Source: Hofstenia miamia (lineage: Eukaryota; Xenacoelomorpha; Acoela). From it: a stretch of 64,000 nucleotides of DNA. The notes under the pieces are model-generated. The model made no database searches. It was given only the letters and a program-made list of their open reading frames with translations, and was not told the origin of the DNA. How positions within the stretch are numbered: position 1 is the stretch's first letter; each line of letters begins with the position of its first letter. Below, one piece after another: positions 47,833 through 61,578 of this stretch. Position numbers and translations under genes: made by a program. The stretch is from assembly GCA_004352715.1 (NCBI GenBank), contig SCFE01000118.1, forward strand, positions 56,651 through 120,650. Reading direction: 5' to 3'.

Positions 47833-49687
47833 GAAATCATGTTATAGCTCTAATTTGAAAGAATATTTAGCCCTAATTGTTATTTACTTTTCATACAGTT
47901 TTGTTAGCAAGACAAATCTATAAGAATGATACATTCATTATTCCTCTAGTTATACACATATTCTAAAAAAAGTTAGTATTTTCATTGCTTCTTTTTGTAA
48001 TAAATGCGGCTCAGAACGTTAGGTCAAAAGAACATCGAATAATTATTTTCCTAATGTGCTCAGTTTATCATTGCCACCACCAAATATTGACGCATTTGTG
48101 ATCTTGGAACACATTTTTCCAATGTTTTGACATTATAGTCAATTTGCTGATGTCAGATCACCAGAATATCAAATTTTTGTTCTCTTAGTATTCAGTAATA
48201 TGTAAGCTATATTCCTGCCAATTTTCTCTGCTTGTTGAATAGAATTGATGTTAGGATTGGGTGCTATTAGGGCAAACTTCGATTTAAAAAGTGAAAAATT
48301 TCCATCCGAGATGGGGTTAATAGGTAGATCATGTTGTAATTAGGCAATGGGTATAATATATATATATATATATATATAATCAACACTATCTATTTATCGG
48401 TAAGATTGCCAAACGTCAGCGAAAATTGTTCGCTCGTATCAAGGGGTCCAGAGTATCACGCATTTAAAAACCCATTGGTAGTACTAATCTATTACCTTAC
48501 TATTTTATGGAAACGGTTACCTAGTTCCTCATGTAGATCCCGAAGATTTTCTAAAGTATCCCTTGTATTTTTTTGGAAAATGTAGCTATGCTCATGAATC
48601 ATCCCAACTCTTACATGCGAGACTACATTTCTTTTAGATATCAAAGAAATTTTCACAACAGAAAGCAAACCATTCCAAGTCTTCTTTTACTGCTGTCTAG
48701 TGTGTTCAACTGAAACTAAGTGTACTGAAATGAAGCTAAAACTGGATTCAACAAGAAATGTAAAATTTAATTAAGACAAACTGTTATTGCATTTCCATAT
48801 ATTCAGTTAAATTCATGTGTTTCTGTGACAAATAAAATGTAAATGCTTAGGGCTATCTCGGATGTTTTTTCACACATAGCTTTTAGGACATTATTTTTAG
48901 ACACTTCCAAAAAAATTCTTAGATCTTCTATTTAGTATATTATGACAAGAAATTATATAAATTCTGTGAACTTCATAATTTTAATACCCCACCAAAAATT
49001 TAGAAATAGTGGATTAGCATATACACTAATGATCTAAAATACGGATATGAGTGAGAGAGGAGGGATTTCTAATACCTGTACTCGCCCGTAAATGGTTCAT
49101 GTATGCGTGTATCTCTAAACGTTATGGCCGTATTCACCCGAATATCCGTACGTTCAATTTACAACAACTAATGCATTAATAACTAAATATAAATATTAAT
49201 TTAGGGTGTCCTTGCCTGAACCTAACATAATTTGCAAAACTATTCAAAACTAAAAATAAATTGTACATGTAAATTTTTCAGTAAATGTTTGACGTTGTTG
49301 CCTAACATCCAACTTTGTTTGGCTGTGAAGGTTGTCATGGTATTGTTAGCAGTTTTAATAATAAAATCGTTATTGAGTTGCTGCACTTTTAAATCACCTA
49401 CATCTGGGCTTTAACATATTCCTTCATTATGGGCATTGGTGTCAGAATGTCTTAAGTATAGAGTAATGAGTAATATTTTTATTTCCATGTGTCAGACTAC
49501 TTCTCCGTTGCTACTCGTCATGTATCCAGACAAACTATTGTTCTCGATTAACTGTGTTTTGACATCCTATTACATTGTTTTTTCATTTATGCCCGTGCAT
49601 TAGCTGTTAGAAAAATAAGTTATATTGAACACAGGTTTGCAGACATCAATAAAACTCTAGATTTATTTTGTTCATTTATATACGTAG
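47833..49687. other. No gene seen; contains (TA)n at 48355-48378
   Basis: AT-rich. The microsatellite is followed by ATCAACACTATCTATTTAT, similar to the flank of the (TA)n at 16723, so both may lie in one repeat family. Confidence 0.4.
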
Positions 49688-49835
49688 CGGAAAAGCCGTA
49701 TATGACAGAGCGAATCTGAACTCAGTACTGGAATCAGCGGTCAAAACACAGCTTAAGTCAATTATTAAAGTTGATACCGCCGATAAGAAATCCTTTCGTA
49801 GACTAGTGAAATCAATAAATGTTATTGACAGCTAA
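49688..49835 (+). CDS. Probable last coding exon of a host gene, family unknown
   Basis: A T-rich acceptor (TTCATTTATATACGTAG) precedes one base of a split codon and 48 open codons, then TAA (49833-49835). The product begins GKAVYDRANLNSVLESAVKT and ends FRRLVKSINVIDS. Helix-forming, charged composition and mixed third positions (GCC, GTA, GAC, GCG, CTG) contrast with the AT-rich surroundings. I do not recognise the family. Upstream exons on the plus strand were not found within several kilobases, so long introns or an isolated retained exon are both possible. Confidence 0.5.
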
Positions 49836-51226
49836 ACAACAAAAAAAATTTACTTAGCACTATTTCTAAATATATTTCTTACATATATTCTACAATATTT
49901 ATTCAAAGTAGTTGAAAGCTTTCGTATTAGTATATTTTTGTGTTTGTTCCATTTTTCATGAAAAATCCGTTTGAAAAAATATTTTTTCTCAATGGTTTGC
50001 AATTACATATGCGTTGACCATTTTTATATAGAAAATTTACTTAGAATTTATATACACACACCTCACTCAAAAAGCCTTGAATGCCCCTTATACCCTAATG
50101 TTGAAGCATTAATATATTTTTTGCAAACAATTTTCTTCACATTGATTTACCACAGTATTTGTGCGTCTGTTTTAAAAAAATTTGCTCAAAAGTTTACAAA
50201 ACACTCCGCTTATCATCATCAATAATTCCAATTAATTTTACAATGAGAGTAAGCAGTGATTTCAAAGTGCTGAGTTTACATATAAATACATGTAGTGAAT
50301 GACTATGTATTTAATTCATTGGAACCTGTAGCTTCTGAACTATATTTATGGGTAATTAAAAACGAGAGGAGTCGCATCAAAGGAAATCGTTTTCAAAGAA
50401 AAAAATTTTTATCGTGATATTATTTAGATTTGAATTTCTTGTGTTCAATTGGTTATTTTATAGTAGAGTGAAGTCAATTTTTGCTGATTCTGTGAATAGA
50501 TAATTTGAACCAATATTTATTGCTTTTTCACATCTAGGGCTTCATTTGAAACCTCATATAATTTAAACAATTTTCTTTTTAGAATCACAAAAACTCTGTG
50601 TTGTTAAAAAAATATTAGAGGAAGAGTATGTTGAAAAGTATCGGTTTATTTCAAATGGTTCAACACTGCTTCTCAAACTCTATTTTCCTTCTATATAACA
50701 ATGTTTATTATTGTTTTAAGCATAGATTAACTTTGTTTTTACATGTAAACACTTTCATATTTCACGAATAAGGTGCATTGTGTTTTTCAGATGGATTATC
50801 AATGGAGTTTTTGTTTCAATTATGCTTACTTGGAGCAGCTTAGAAATTGCTACTCACAGTATCTCTTGGAAATTATCGTCTGAATGCATTTTGCTCTGGT
50901 CGTCTTTGAATTTTGAATTTCAATATAAACTAATAAGCGAATGATTTCAATTGGAATTATTCATTTTGCTGTTCCAAAATGTTATCTCTTTGTGGTCACA
51001 TTTTCTCCAAACAAATGCAAGAATGTTTAAACAAATATTTTCTGCATTCAGCATCGTGTATGCAATGACCAGTTATTTATTTACTGGCCACAATTAACCA
51101 GAGTAATATTATTTCTCCCAAAGAAGCGACAAAATGATGATTTTAAATGAGTATGGAATTGAATTGGATATTTTCAACTGCATTTTAAGACATTAATATT
51201 TTATTTTAATTCCCTTCGTTTTCTAG
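49836..51226. other. No gene seen
   Basis: AT-rich sequence. ORF 49971-50225 has no support. Confidence 0.4.
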
Positions 51227-51299
51227 TGTAATGTATTATTCCTTCGCTAGTGCATATCAGCTTCTACGATTATCGCACGACTCCCATTCACGACGACTC
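51227..51299 (+). CDS. Possible internal exon (73 bp)
   Basis: Acceptor CCTTCGTTTTCTAG, one base of a split codon, 24 open codons (VMYYSFASAYQLLRLSHDSH and four more), then donor GTAGGT (51300). Locally CpG-rich against an AT-rich background. No partner exon recognised. Confidence 0.25.
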
Positions 51300-54200
51300 G
51301 TAGGTCATTTCTCTTCTTACTAGTTCCTTAAATAGGATTTTCCTTATAACCTAAAACCAAGGGTTTTGGAGCTTTCGCATTTATATATGTATCTTCTTAT
51401 TATAAATGTTTTAGACTATTTTTAAAAGTATAATAAAATTTTTTTCCCACATAAATTCAAAATATATTGTATGTTCTAAATGACGTCTAAAATGTTCTTC
51501 TTTTTAAAGTTTTTTAAATGCCTTTTTTAAATAATGTGGCTTTTATTTTGCTGGTTTATAGTTTTTGAACAGGATATTTACCTGCACCATATGTATGTTT
51601 CTGCCGACCAATTTACAAGTATGGAAAGTAGGAATATTAACATGTATTTAGAGGTTGAGCATGATAAATTTTTTTTTCATACGTTAACGATTAAAGTTTC
51701 TAAGTGATTATTTGACTGTATTAATCAGAATTTCTTTACCTTCGCGTAGGCGAACGATCTTGTCTAGAGTTAATAGTTTTGCATGCAACTGTAAATGAAA
51801 AATGGTAGTGGAATTTTAGCGTTTATTTTTACATTATTGAAATTGTTCTTATAAATAGAACAGTAAATAACTGATTTTCAACGGATTTTTTTTAACATTT
51901 ACGAACATGTAACAATCAATTCTCATAAAATCGTGCTCAACTTCTGTGGCTACTAAAGCAGCCTAGTCAAAACAAACTAAACAACATATACCCACTTAAT
52001 TTATGAACATTCACTGGACTGGTTATTTTTATATTACTGTTCAGTGAACTGCTTATCATTTATTTTTTTAACATTTTTCACCCTGTTTGAAAGATGGCCA
52101 AGTGATAACACGCGATTTTACATTTTGAGCCCAAACCTACTCGTATTTCAATGAAACCTATCAATTCAGCCAAGATTTTCGTTAAGGAAGCGAATTGAGA
52201 TATCAGTCTCTACAAGAATGAATAGTTAGGGCTTTAAGGTAATTTTTTAAATTTTAGATTTTTTATAGGTATTTTTTCTACGAAATTTGTTCATCAATAG
52301 CATTGAAGCAGTCATCAACCATTTGCATTTATAGGGTAATAAATTTTGTTTTACCGTTTGACTTGCTGTTTCATTTCTTCATATTCATGCCCCACAGTTT
52401 TATTATCTACTTGCTTCATTAGAGCTAAAATTTATACAATAACTGTTTACGATCTAAAAGTAACAAGTGGCAATTGTACTTCGTAAAAGCATTCGTTAAC
52501 ATCTGCTAACGGTTTCCTTGTCAACAGCATGGAATACTTTTGCATGAATGAAAATTCACTATTTTTAATAACCTAATAACATTGGACCGTTTCTGAAGTT
52601 TACCTATATATTTTTCACCGGCGATTAATAGCATCTTTAAATATTTTTCTGATGTCATTCTATTTTGGTTTTGAGTGAAATCCAACGCGCATTCGCTTAA
52701 GTTTTACGTGGGTTAGTACTTCGAATTGCCAAATCACTAAATTTTCGATTGTCGTTTGGTGTCTACAGACGTTTGTAAGTTGATTTGTTAAATCATTCCG
52801 TGTTCTAGAGTTCTGTGAAAAGTGAAAAGCAGGTTGTTTTCAAAACTAACTGTCACTCGCACTTCACCCGGTGAGACATTAATGTCTAACAAGCGCATTG
52901 TCTAGACTTTTAAGTGCTTTAAAATTAGGTTTTTATAAAATTTTAATTAGTTATTGCATTTCATGTTATTAAAACTACAAGTGAATCCATATAATTAGGA
53001 TGCTAAAATAGCTTTTAATACTTTTAAAATCAAGGACTTTTCTGATTAACTTCAGTGCTTTTCATAATTCATTAATATATACTATATTTTACTCAAATCA
53101 TCTGCAATGCATTATATATATATATATATATATCCGCTAATCATATTGATATTATATGTATCCACACATAATTAGCTTGCTAATTAAAGTTACTGATTAT
53201 TTCCAAAATTTTTCAATTAAGTATAAGTAATTTATATTTTACACATACATACGCGCCTTTGCACAGATTTAGAATATTTCACTTACAGCAAAAGTGATTT
53301 TTTTCTTTTTAAAAGCGGACTGGGCAAATTTCCATAATTAATAAAAGGGAGGGTGCATTTTTAATAATCGACTTCCAATCCTGATATAAGCGTACATATT
53401 TATTCAGAAAGTGAACAATTATTTATCACTAACAATTAGATCTTAAAAAGCCACTCAAATATTCCAAAGCGTTTTAGAAACCCCAAAAATAGGTAATTAC
53501 AACATTGTGAAACGATATTTTGAAAATAAATTGACATATTTGACGATTTGAAGTTTTACGACAGTATTTTTACTTTCTTTGGAATGTCAAATTTATATTT
53601 ATTAGCAACAGTTTTTTAATTACTCTGTGTGATAACTCGCCACTTATTTCTCAGGTGTGTGACCATTTTGTGCATGATTGTTGCATTCAAAATATTTGCT
53701 TTTAAGTAGTAATAACTTTTGAACTGGGCACACACAACCCCTGAATGTCGCCTATTTATTTGTTCTGAACAATTACATACTCTTTTGTTAAACTAATTTG
53801 ATCCATCAGCAAGGTTCTCATCTCCATTAACATTTACTATTGTTGCGTTTGGCATAAACGCTTCGCTATATCGCTGTCTCATTTCAATTTTACAGGAAAG
53901 TAATGAGTTAACCTTTTAGCTCTAATATAGACTTGCTCATTCTAATCATTTGAACCGCATTTGTTTCCGAGAATTTCAATGATTATAGATTTTAGTAGTA
54001 TTTGTAGTTGGTTTTCAACACTGTGTTCCATGAAGCAATTTTAGAGCGAGGGTTAAAATAGCTCTATGTGCCAACAAATTTTCATTCAGAACAAGTCCTC
54101 AATTGATTAAGTATTGATAATATGAGGAATGACTTGATATCTTTGCAAGATTTAATCTGTTTTTTAGTTTATTCCAAATTTATGACAAATTATGTAATAA

Positions 54201-57200
54201 ATCCTAAATTAAGATTTGGACTATCACATGTACAATTTCCATACTTGCATAATTTTAGGTGAAAAGTTTATATCTGAATTTGAAGATCTGTAAAAATCAT
54301 ATTTTTTCAATAAAAACAGATCCGGTCTCATTCAACTGTGTTTACAATTATTCGACTGGAGGAATGAGTGACCTAGATTCATAACTTCTACATTGATATG
54401 AAAGTGGCACATCTATCAGACGAACAACACATAAAGTAGCTCGGTGACTTTCAGACAAGTTATTAGTTTTATTTGAAACCAATAATGGATACTTATTCAT
54501 TATGCATTTAAAAATTCCTAGCTAAGACTTGCGTGTTACTATGCTATACTAATTTATATTGTGATAAATTTCCAATTCTAGGTATTAATTCACAAATGAC
54601 CCCATGGTCACGCCACTTTAGTCTTTATTTTACAGAAAAAACATCGGCGTAATATGTGACTAAATACTCATAGCATTTATTCGTTATTTATGAAAAAAAT
54701 AGTTTTTCTTGTCACTATCCCCAATTCCTACCAAATATTTATTTATGCTGCTTTCGTAAAGCGCTCTGAGAAAATATTGGTACGCAATTAGTCATTTACA
54801 AGAGAGCGTCCTCTCAACTCCATTAAGTCTTGACGTCATTAATACAATAGCAGTGATTACTCTTTTTGCTTTTTCTTAATTTTCTGATATTTAAAATCGT
54901 CTGCGCGTGGTGTGCGAACACAACGTGGCAGATGTTTCCACACCTGCTAGACAAACGCTATGTATAGATAATGGATATTTATTGCATATAGCTAATGGAA
55001 GATATTAATATTTTATATGCGTTTCTCAAGACTACATTTGTTAATTATAATGACAATAATTTCTTATTCTCTGCGTTAATAATATAGGAGAATACTTACT
55101 CAGTATCGCACTAAATACTATTGATATTTATAAAAGCATGTTAAAAAGATTGTATACCAGCGTCCATTTTTCTGAAACTGTCCAAACAATCACCCTGTTA
55201 CGCGTTGAATTTGACCAAACACAAGCTGTTGTTACAGTTTACTGAATTAAGCAATATCAGATATTTTTTAATTAATAGTGTTTTAATAATTGCATTTTCA
55301 TTTTCTGTTTTGGCTTTGAGCATTAAATTCATAATTGCAACAGTTGAAGCTCTTGCAATGATTGGTAATATAGTAAAAATGTTTAGAAACCAACTTCTTT
55401 GTCTTTGTTTTGTTATAACTACTGAAATGGAAAGACTTCGGTATAGCAAAAACTAAGTAAATTCATTCTGCAAACATTAGTTTGGGAAAAGTCTTGTATA
55501 TGTTTAATTTAATCCATTTTCATTCAGCAATTTTAATGTATTTACTAAATTGCCATGTGCTACTTTAGCGTTTTAAGCCACCTATATTATATAATAGTAA
55601 ATTTGTAAACACATGGTGTTACTTAAACTAAATATATTAGAGCTACCTAGACAGACCAAAGGGCACATTCCTCTCTTTTGTAAGCCCTTTTCTCAAACTG
55701 ATTCAGGCATCCATCGAAAGTCAACCATCATATTGATATTCCATTTCTAAGTAAATGCAGAAAATGTCAATTCAAACTCATTTGACAGCCCATGTTCGTG
55801 AAATGTTAACAATTTCAATATTGTCATTGCATTCGTAATGTCCGAGAAAACTCGTATCCATGGATTACATTATTCTTTCTAAATCACTATCTTTACGCAT
55901 TTGACTTATGTCTGGAGCAACAAAGACACCTGTCGTGAGTTATTTGGAAATTGATTGATCAGATAGTTTTTTTGCTATTCTTTTCAAATCTTATGAGATG
56001 AACCGATTTATTTTGCTGACCATGCTATACCATGTCAAAGGTATATTCTTTTCATATTGAACTAAAGGACGTGTAACACGCTTCCTTCACTAACAATGAT
56101 TGATTCGCGTTGTGGCCGTGTATTTTTCACCCAATGCTCTGATTTTGTTTATTATTACAAATACAAATAATCAGGAATATTTAGTATATCCATGCTGGAA
56201 ACCCAAAATACAATAATATTCATAAACTATCCACTGATCAGTTTCATAATTAAAACATTCAAGAGTTTCAAAGTAAAAAAGACAATATTTTCAATAAATT
56301 GACGCCATAAAAATTAAATTCGAGGCGCCAAGAACTTCTTTTCTTTCCATTTTTTGCATTCCGTTCAGATAAATTCAAATCTCGGCCTAAATCATTCCAA
56401 ATGAGTAAACAGTTGATCTATATTATTTCTTTATCGAATATCTAGCCGTAAAAAATTTGAGTCAGTAGAAATGTGTATCGTTCCTTCCTCTGATTTGATG
56501 TGCTTAACCCAACATGGGATTCTTACTTCTTCGGCATGTATTATTCGCGCGAAAAAAATTTGTATATTGAGGTTATCTAATGATCTCTGTTCTTTTCCAT
56601 AAAGGGACATTTAACATTCAAAAGTAAGAAATTTTATAAGACCGGTTGCCACACGTTCATTGCTGTAGAATTTCCACACAAGGTTTACAGGAAATATGAG
56701 GTGACCATCTTTTGTCTGACTTTAAGGTAAACATGGCATGCTTGACAGTAGTATATTTACCCCATATATTCCAAAAATGTATTTGGATCATTCTTGTAAC
56801 GACGAGACATCTTGTAAGCTAATCTAAAAGNCCCCCCCAAATATTAATACTTTTGTTTCTAAGATCAAATTTTAAGACCAGTGCCATTCTGCTGATTATT
56901 GAAATTAAAGGATTCTTTCAAATTTATAAATTTTTAATCTTAAGCACACAAGTATACGAAGGCACCAAAATACGTGACAATATCTTCATAGTCCGGTTTA
57001 TGAAAGTTTGACTTAGATTTAAAATACTATTTCCGCTATGCCAGTGTAACTCATTACCTCATATTGCGCAATTGGCATAGTAATTGGATTTGTAATATAT
57101 TTGCGTTTTTCAATGTTGGAATAATACAATATAAATATCTATTTCTCATTTCCTTCTCATTTTGCGCTATAGCGACCATGGTAATAAGAGTGGAAAGTAG

Positions 57201-57520
57201 GAGACAATTTATAATATTTAACAACTTAAACTGTTCTCATTGTATTTGATGATCTCAACTTCAGGTTTATGGTAACCTTAGTTTGTTTTCACCCATGTGA
57301 TATTGTTCATCATTTAAGAATTTTATTCTTGAAAGAACTTTACCTACATAGTTTTAATATTAATTTTTTACTTATTAATGTTCTTTATGTTATATATATG
57401 CATATGTATATATATATATATGTATTTATATCTCACTCTTTACAAAAGTTGCTTAAAACTCGCTCTGTTTACACTTTTTCAAAAGTTTAAAAAAAATTTA
57501 TTTATTTTTAGTTGTGGTAC
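51300..57520. other. Long stretch without a supported gene
   Basis: AT-rich. Contains (TA)n at 53112-53133 and a broken TA/TG run at about 57392-57421, and a single N followed by seven C at 56831-56838. ORFs at 55198-55456 overlap on both strands and look hydrophobic by composition only. A short open stretch at about 52123-52189 lacks convincing borders. Confidence 0.4.
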
Positions 57521-57864
57521 TTTTTTCTCCAATTATATACAAAAAATTTATTTTCACATTATAATTGTAAATTTTGCTTAATCCAGATATTTCACTAGGT
57601 TGCCAGTATTGACATAATACATTTTGTACTATATAATGATAGTAAAATTATGAAATCTGAAATCAATGTTTTGGTAATACTTTAGATTCTTTGCTATCCA
57701 AGCTTTCTAATCCGGATTAATTTAAATCTAAAATTGTGACTAAAATTCTAGCAAATATTAAGCAATGTCATAGTATTGACAATTTTTTGCTATTTAGTGA
57801 AGCTTTGCATTTAAATAAGTGTGGAATTGATCATATTTACAAGCAATCTTTCTGATCCAGACTT
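57521..57864 (+). repeat. Dispersed repeat R2, copy 1 (about 344 bp)
   Basis: Matches 60821-61169 (TTTTTTCTCYAATTATATAC to TTTCTGATCCRGACTT) with a few per cent difference and small indels. Confidence 0.85.
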
Positions 57865-59017
57865 TTCATAATTTTCATACTAACTGCAAAATTTTTATAA
57901 TTAATTTCACGACTAGAAATAGTTTAATAAGACTATGCAATAGTTGTCTAATCCGTCATTAGTTAATTTGTGTAATCGGGATAAATAATTTTATGCGTTT
58001 TCTGCCCAGCACTGTCCGCTGTACGTGTACTTTCACAAAAATTGCCCTACTTACAGCGTATCTAGTTTTTGGAAAATTGGGCTGTCCCGGAATGCAAACC
58101 ACATTCGCACTATCTTGGCCCATTATCGGCCTGTAATTTTTAATCCAATAATTGGTAGGTTACAAATAACAGTAACAAGTATTAAAAAAATTAGTGTATG
58201 GAAAACAAAATCAATATAATATTAAGAGCCTGGGATAGTTTGCTGAATGCAAGCTGTAAACAAATTGATAATATATGTGAAATTATTAATAATATGCTCT
58301 TTTCTAATATTAGCTTAAAATTGTGACAAGGCACTTCATCGCGCAGTTTATTTTTTATGATCCGCTCCGACCCACAGGCCTAATTTCACCCTTGATATAT
58401 CTCATAACTCAGAAAACATATAAATGATTTTTAAAAACTAAGATACGTTCGACTGAACTGTTTCCAAAATATCAAAATACAATTCAATCATTATTCCTCT
58501 TTGATCCTTTGCATATTTTATTATTAGACTAGAGGATTGAAGAGCATAGCTGCATTTGATTACTTAAGGATTGTAATCCCAATCAGATAAAATTGTAACC
58601 CATAATGGAATTTGAATTCATCATGCTGTCAATAAATTGAAATAAAATTGTGAAAATAAGTAAATGTAAGGAAATCCAAAACTTTTATAGCAATTTTGAT
58701 AACTCCCTTCAATTAGCTAATCATTTAATTTTTTTCTTGAAAATCAGTTTGAGCAACTATATAGTTTTAATAAGGTCAAATTCAATGCTTAGAACTTCTT
58801 TGAATATATATATATATATATTAGGGTGGTCCTTATTTTTCAACTTTCAAAATTTTAACCTCCCACCCTATTATTTTAATCTACTATATGAATAAACATT
58901 ATTGGTAAATTTTTTTCTTAATTGGTTAATATTTAGGGTATGCTCAATGCTAGTGAAGTTTTGGATAACCGGCCTATAGAATAGATTGCCTGCTGTAAGT
59001 CAAAGTAATAAACATAC
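57865..59017. other. No gene seen; (TA)n at 58803-58821
   Basis: AT-rich. ORFs at 58025-58219 and 58650-58895 have no domain or splice support. Confidence 0.4.
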
Positions 59018-59394
59018 ATACTAAGCAAACAGTTTTATGTTAAACGTTCCAACACATATTACAAATTACTGGTTTAGTTCCTGCAGTGCTTGAACAGTTG
59101 TCGACTTAGATGAGTCAGGAAAGCGCTGTCGATGTTCCTTAACAATTTGCAATGCAAACTGCATTTGGTATTCATTTTTGGAGAGTAGCAAATTATATTC
59201 CTGCATCAGTGCTACACCACGTTCAGCAGTGTCATTCACTACACGCAGTTTACTGATGACTGATTCAGCTTCCAAGTAGCTCTCATTGATCAACCATGTA
59301 CAAGGCTCTGCAGAGAGGAATGAATCTGGAATGCGCAGAATTTGGAAGAAATTCCTTGTATTGTGTGTAACAAAATCATGCAGCTGTTTGTTGT
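59018..59394 (-). other. Second allele or false duplicate of 59396-59772
   Basis: 377 bases recur after the single N at 59395, with only a handful of substitutions. It therefore repeats the last 75 codons of the pseudogene that follows and is most likely an unmerged haplotype. Confidence 0.85.
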
Positions 59395-59443
59395 NATACT
59401 AAGCAAACAGTTTTATGTTAAACGTTCCAACACATATTACAAA

Positions 59444-60202
59444 TTACTGGTTTAGTTCCTGCAGTGCTTGAACAGTTGTTGACTTAGATAAGTCAGGAAA
59501 GCGCTGTCGATGTTCCTTAACAATTTGCAATGTAAACTGCATTTGGTCTTCATTTTTGGAGAGTAGCAATTTATATTCCTGCATCAGTGCTACACCACGT
59601 TCAGCAGTGTCATTCACTACACCCAGTTCACTGATGACTGATTCAGCCTCCAGGTAGCTCTCATTGATCAACCATGTACAAGGCTCTGCAGAGAGGAATG
59701 AATCTGGAATGCGCAGAATTTGGAAGAAATTCCTTGTATTGTGTGTAACAAAATCATGCAGCTGTTTGTTGTGGATTGTGGCATGGTCTACCGTAATGCG
59801 CTTCTGTGGTGGTTCATGTGTTCCTTGATGAGCAAGTGCATCTATCATGGCTTTTTTCTTTACTGCATCAACGTTATGATCAAAAAAGGCCCTTGCAATC
59901 AGCTCTTTCTTTGGTACCATAGCTGGCCACCCAATTTCTTCATAGCAGCGGCATGTGCTTTAGAACTGGATGAAGCCAAGAGTTTCAACAGATTCAGATC
60001 ATTGGCAGGTGCTGCAGTTGGCAGATAAGACAAAAACCAGGACTTGATATAAGCCACAACACCAAAGACACAGAAGTCTGCCAGACATTGGAGCTCACGG
60101 TGTGTCATCCTGAAGTCCGCATCCCTGAAGATGTAAATTTTCAGAGCATAAATTAGCCGAGCCATGAAGTGTGCATGATTGTAGCATCATCCAAAAAGGC
60201 AA
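59444..60202 (-). pseudogene. Repeat-associated protein of an unclassified family, frameshifted and truncated
   Basis: On the minus strand an N-terminally truncated frame (HAHFMARLIYALKIYIF and onward) runs to KKLGGQLWYQRKS and a stop at 59899. After a one-base shift the reading continues with KKELIARAFFDHNVD, then VVNDTAERGVALMQEY, HRQRFPDLSKS and a stop at 59444. From memory, the combination ARLIYALKIYLF / LWYLSEELVALAFFD / VVNDxAERGV marks a family of multicopy proteins annotated as uncharacterised in cnidarians and insects and probably carried by transposons; its enzymatic role is unknown to me. The left part is cut off by (TA)n at an N joint (60203). Confidence 0.6.
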
Positions 60203-60203
60203 N

Positions 60204-60222
60204 TATATATATATATATATAT
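60204..60222. repeat. (TA)n microsatellite at an assembly joint
   Basis: The run starts directly after the single N at 60203. Confidence 0.9.
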
Positions 60223-60820
60223 GGCCGCAGTAAAGTGATATACGAATGCTAGGTGCTCGGCCGTAACATTCAGACTATATAGCATAAACAAAAACTTAGT
60301 TTGTTTTTGTCATGAGACCAAGCCTGCAAAAAGTGTATGTTATTACCAATCCTGTCAAATCATTATTTTCAAGGCAATCACAACACTTGTTATTTCATCA
60401 AATTAGTCACCCCAAGGAACGTATGCTTGCATAGTGTTTGTTTAGGATTGAAAAAAACGATTAAATAACTATAATTGATGTAGCTTCATTTAAATACTAG
60501 AGGCCGCCTAACTTTAACTCTCATCATTCAATTGTCTTCAAATATTTGGATTTCTTGCATTAGATTTTTCCACTGGTTGCGAACGGTTTTCGCAGTCCTA
60601 ATACATTAGGTATTCTAATTCGATGGTGACAAAATATATCTATGGTTGAATTTACTTTCTTTGTTTATCTAAAATCTCGATATACTGATACTGTAGGTCT
60701 TAAAGGTATTGTTTCTCTAATATGCTATTCTAATTTAACAATTAGATGATGGTACAATATCACCAACTATACTTGAAAGTTTACTTTATTCAATATTCCC
60801 AAAAGAGCAAGTGGTGGTAG

Positions 60821-61169
60821 TTTTTTCTCTAATTATATACAAATAATTTATTTTCACATAATTGTAAATTTTGCTTAATCCAGATGTTTTTTATTTCACT
60901 AGTTTGCCAGTATTTACATAATACATTTTGTACTATGTAATGATAATAAAATTATGAAATCTGAAATCAATGTTTTGGTAATACTTTAGATACTTTGCTA
61001 TCCAAGCTTTCTAATCCGGATTAATTTAAATCTAAAATTGTGACTAAAATTCTAGCAAATATTAAGCAATGTCATAGTATTGACAATTTTTTTGGTATTT
61101 AGTGAAGCTTTGCATTTAAATAAGTGTGGAATTGATCATATTTACAAGCAATCTTTCTGATCCGGACTT
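60821..61169 (+). repeat. Dispersed repeat R2, copy 2
   Basis: Counterpart of 57521-57864; seen a third time at 62975-63323 through the false duplication. Confidence 0.85.
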
Positions 61170-61204
61170 GAAAATTTTGAACATTCTTGCTCATTGATTT
61201 ACAG

Positions 61205-61287
61205 CATGTCGTCATGTCTGAGAAACAGTCGTACATGTGCACGAGCGATTTTGGGTTGAACGCAAATTTGCTATTGTGACAAGACAT
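61205..61287. other. Exon candidate, strand ambiguous
   Basis: Plus strand: acceptor TTGATTTACAG, then HVVMSEKQSYMCTSDF and more to TGA at 61279. Minus strand: ATG at 61287, MSCHNSKFAFNPKSLVHMYD, then donor TGCT/gtaaatc at about 61203. Both readings have codon-like composition in a CpG-rich patch, and only one can be right. The false copy is at 63359-63441. Confidence 0.3.
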
Positions 61288-61578
61288 TGGTTTTGGAAAA
61301 AATTGTTTAATGGTTTAGTTATAGTACTTAATTCCCAACCGCTGTTTGTGTCTTTCTCTTCCTGATCTTTTTATTGAATAATTTAATTCACTTTTTCACC
61401 GCTCTCCGTGCGTATTCGGTTTTAACGCGTCTAATATTTAATTTCCCTCCACTTGCTATTTTGTTCTCTCGGTGATTGGCATAGATGCAGATGGATTTCT
61501 CTTCCATTACTCATTCGGCTTCATGGGAATTTTAAAATGCTCTACATTCACCTTAAACTTGAGAGCATAATTTAGTTA

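Noticed and set aside
52123-52189. Short open stretch PKPTRISMKPINSAK and onward to a stop
   Set aside because: The acceptor (CATTTTGAG) is poor and the segment is too short to stand alone.
55198-55456. Overlapping hydrophobic ORFs on both strands
   Set aside because: The plus-strand one lacks an ATG start, composition explains both, and there is no motif.
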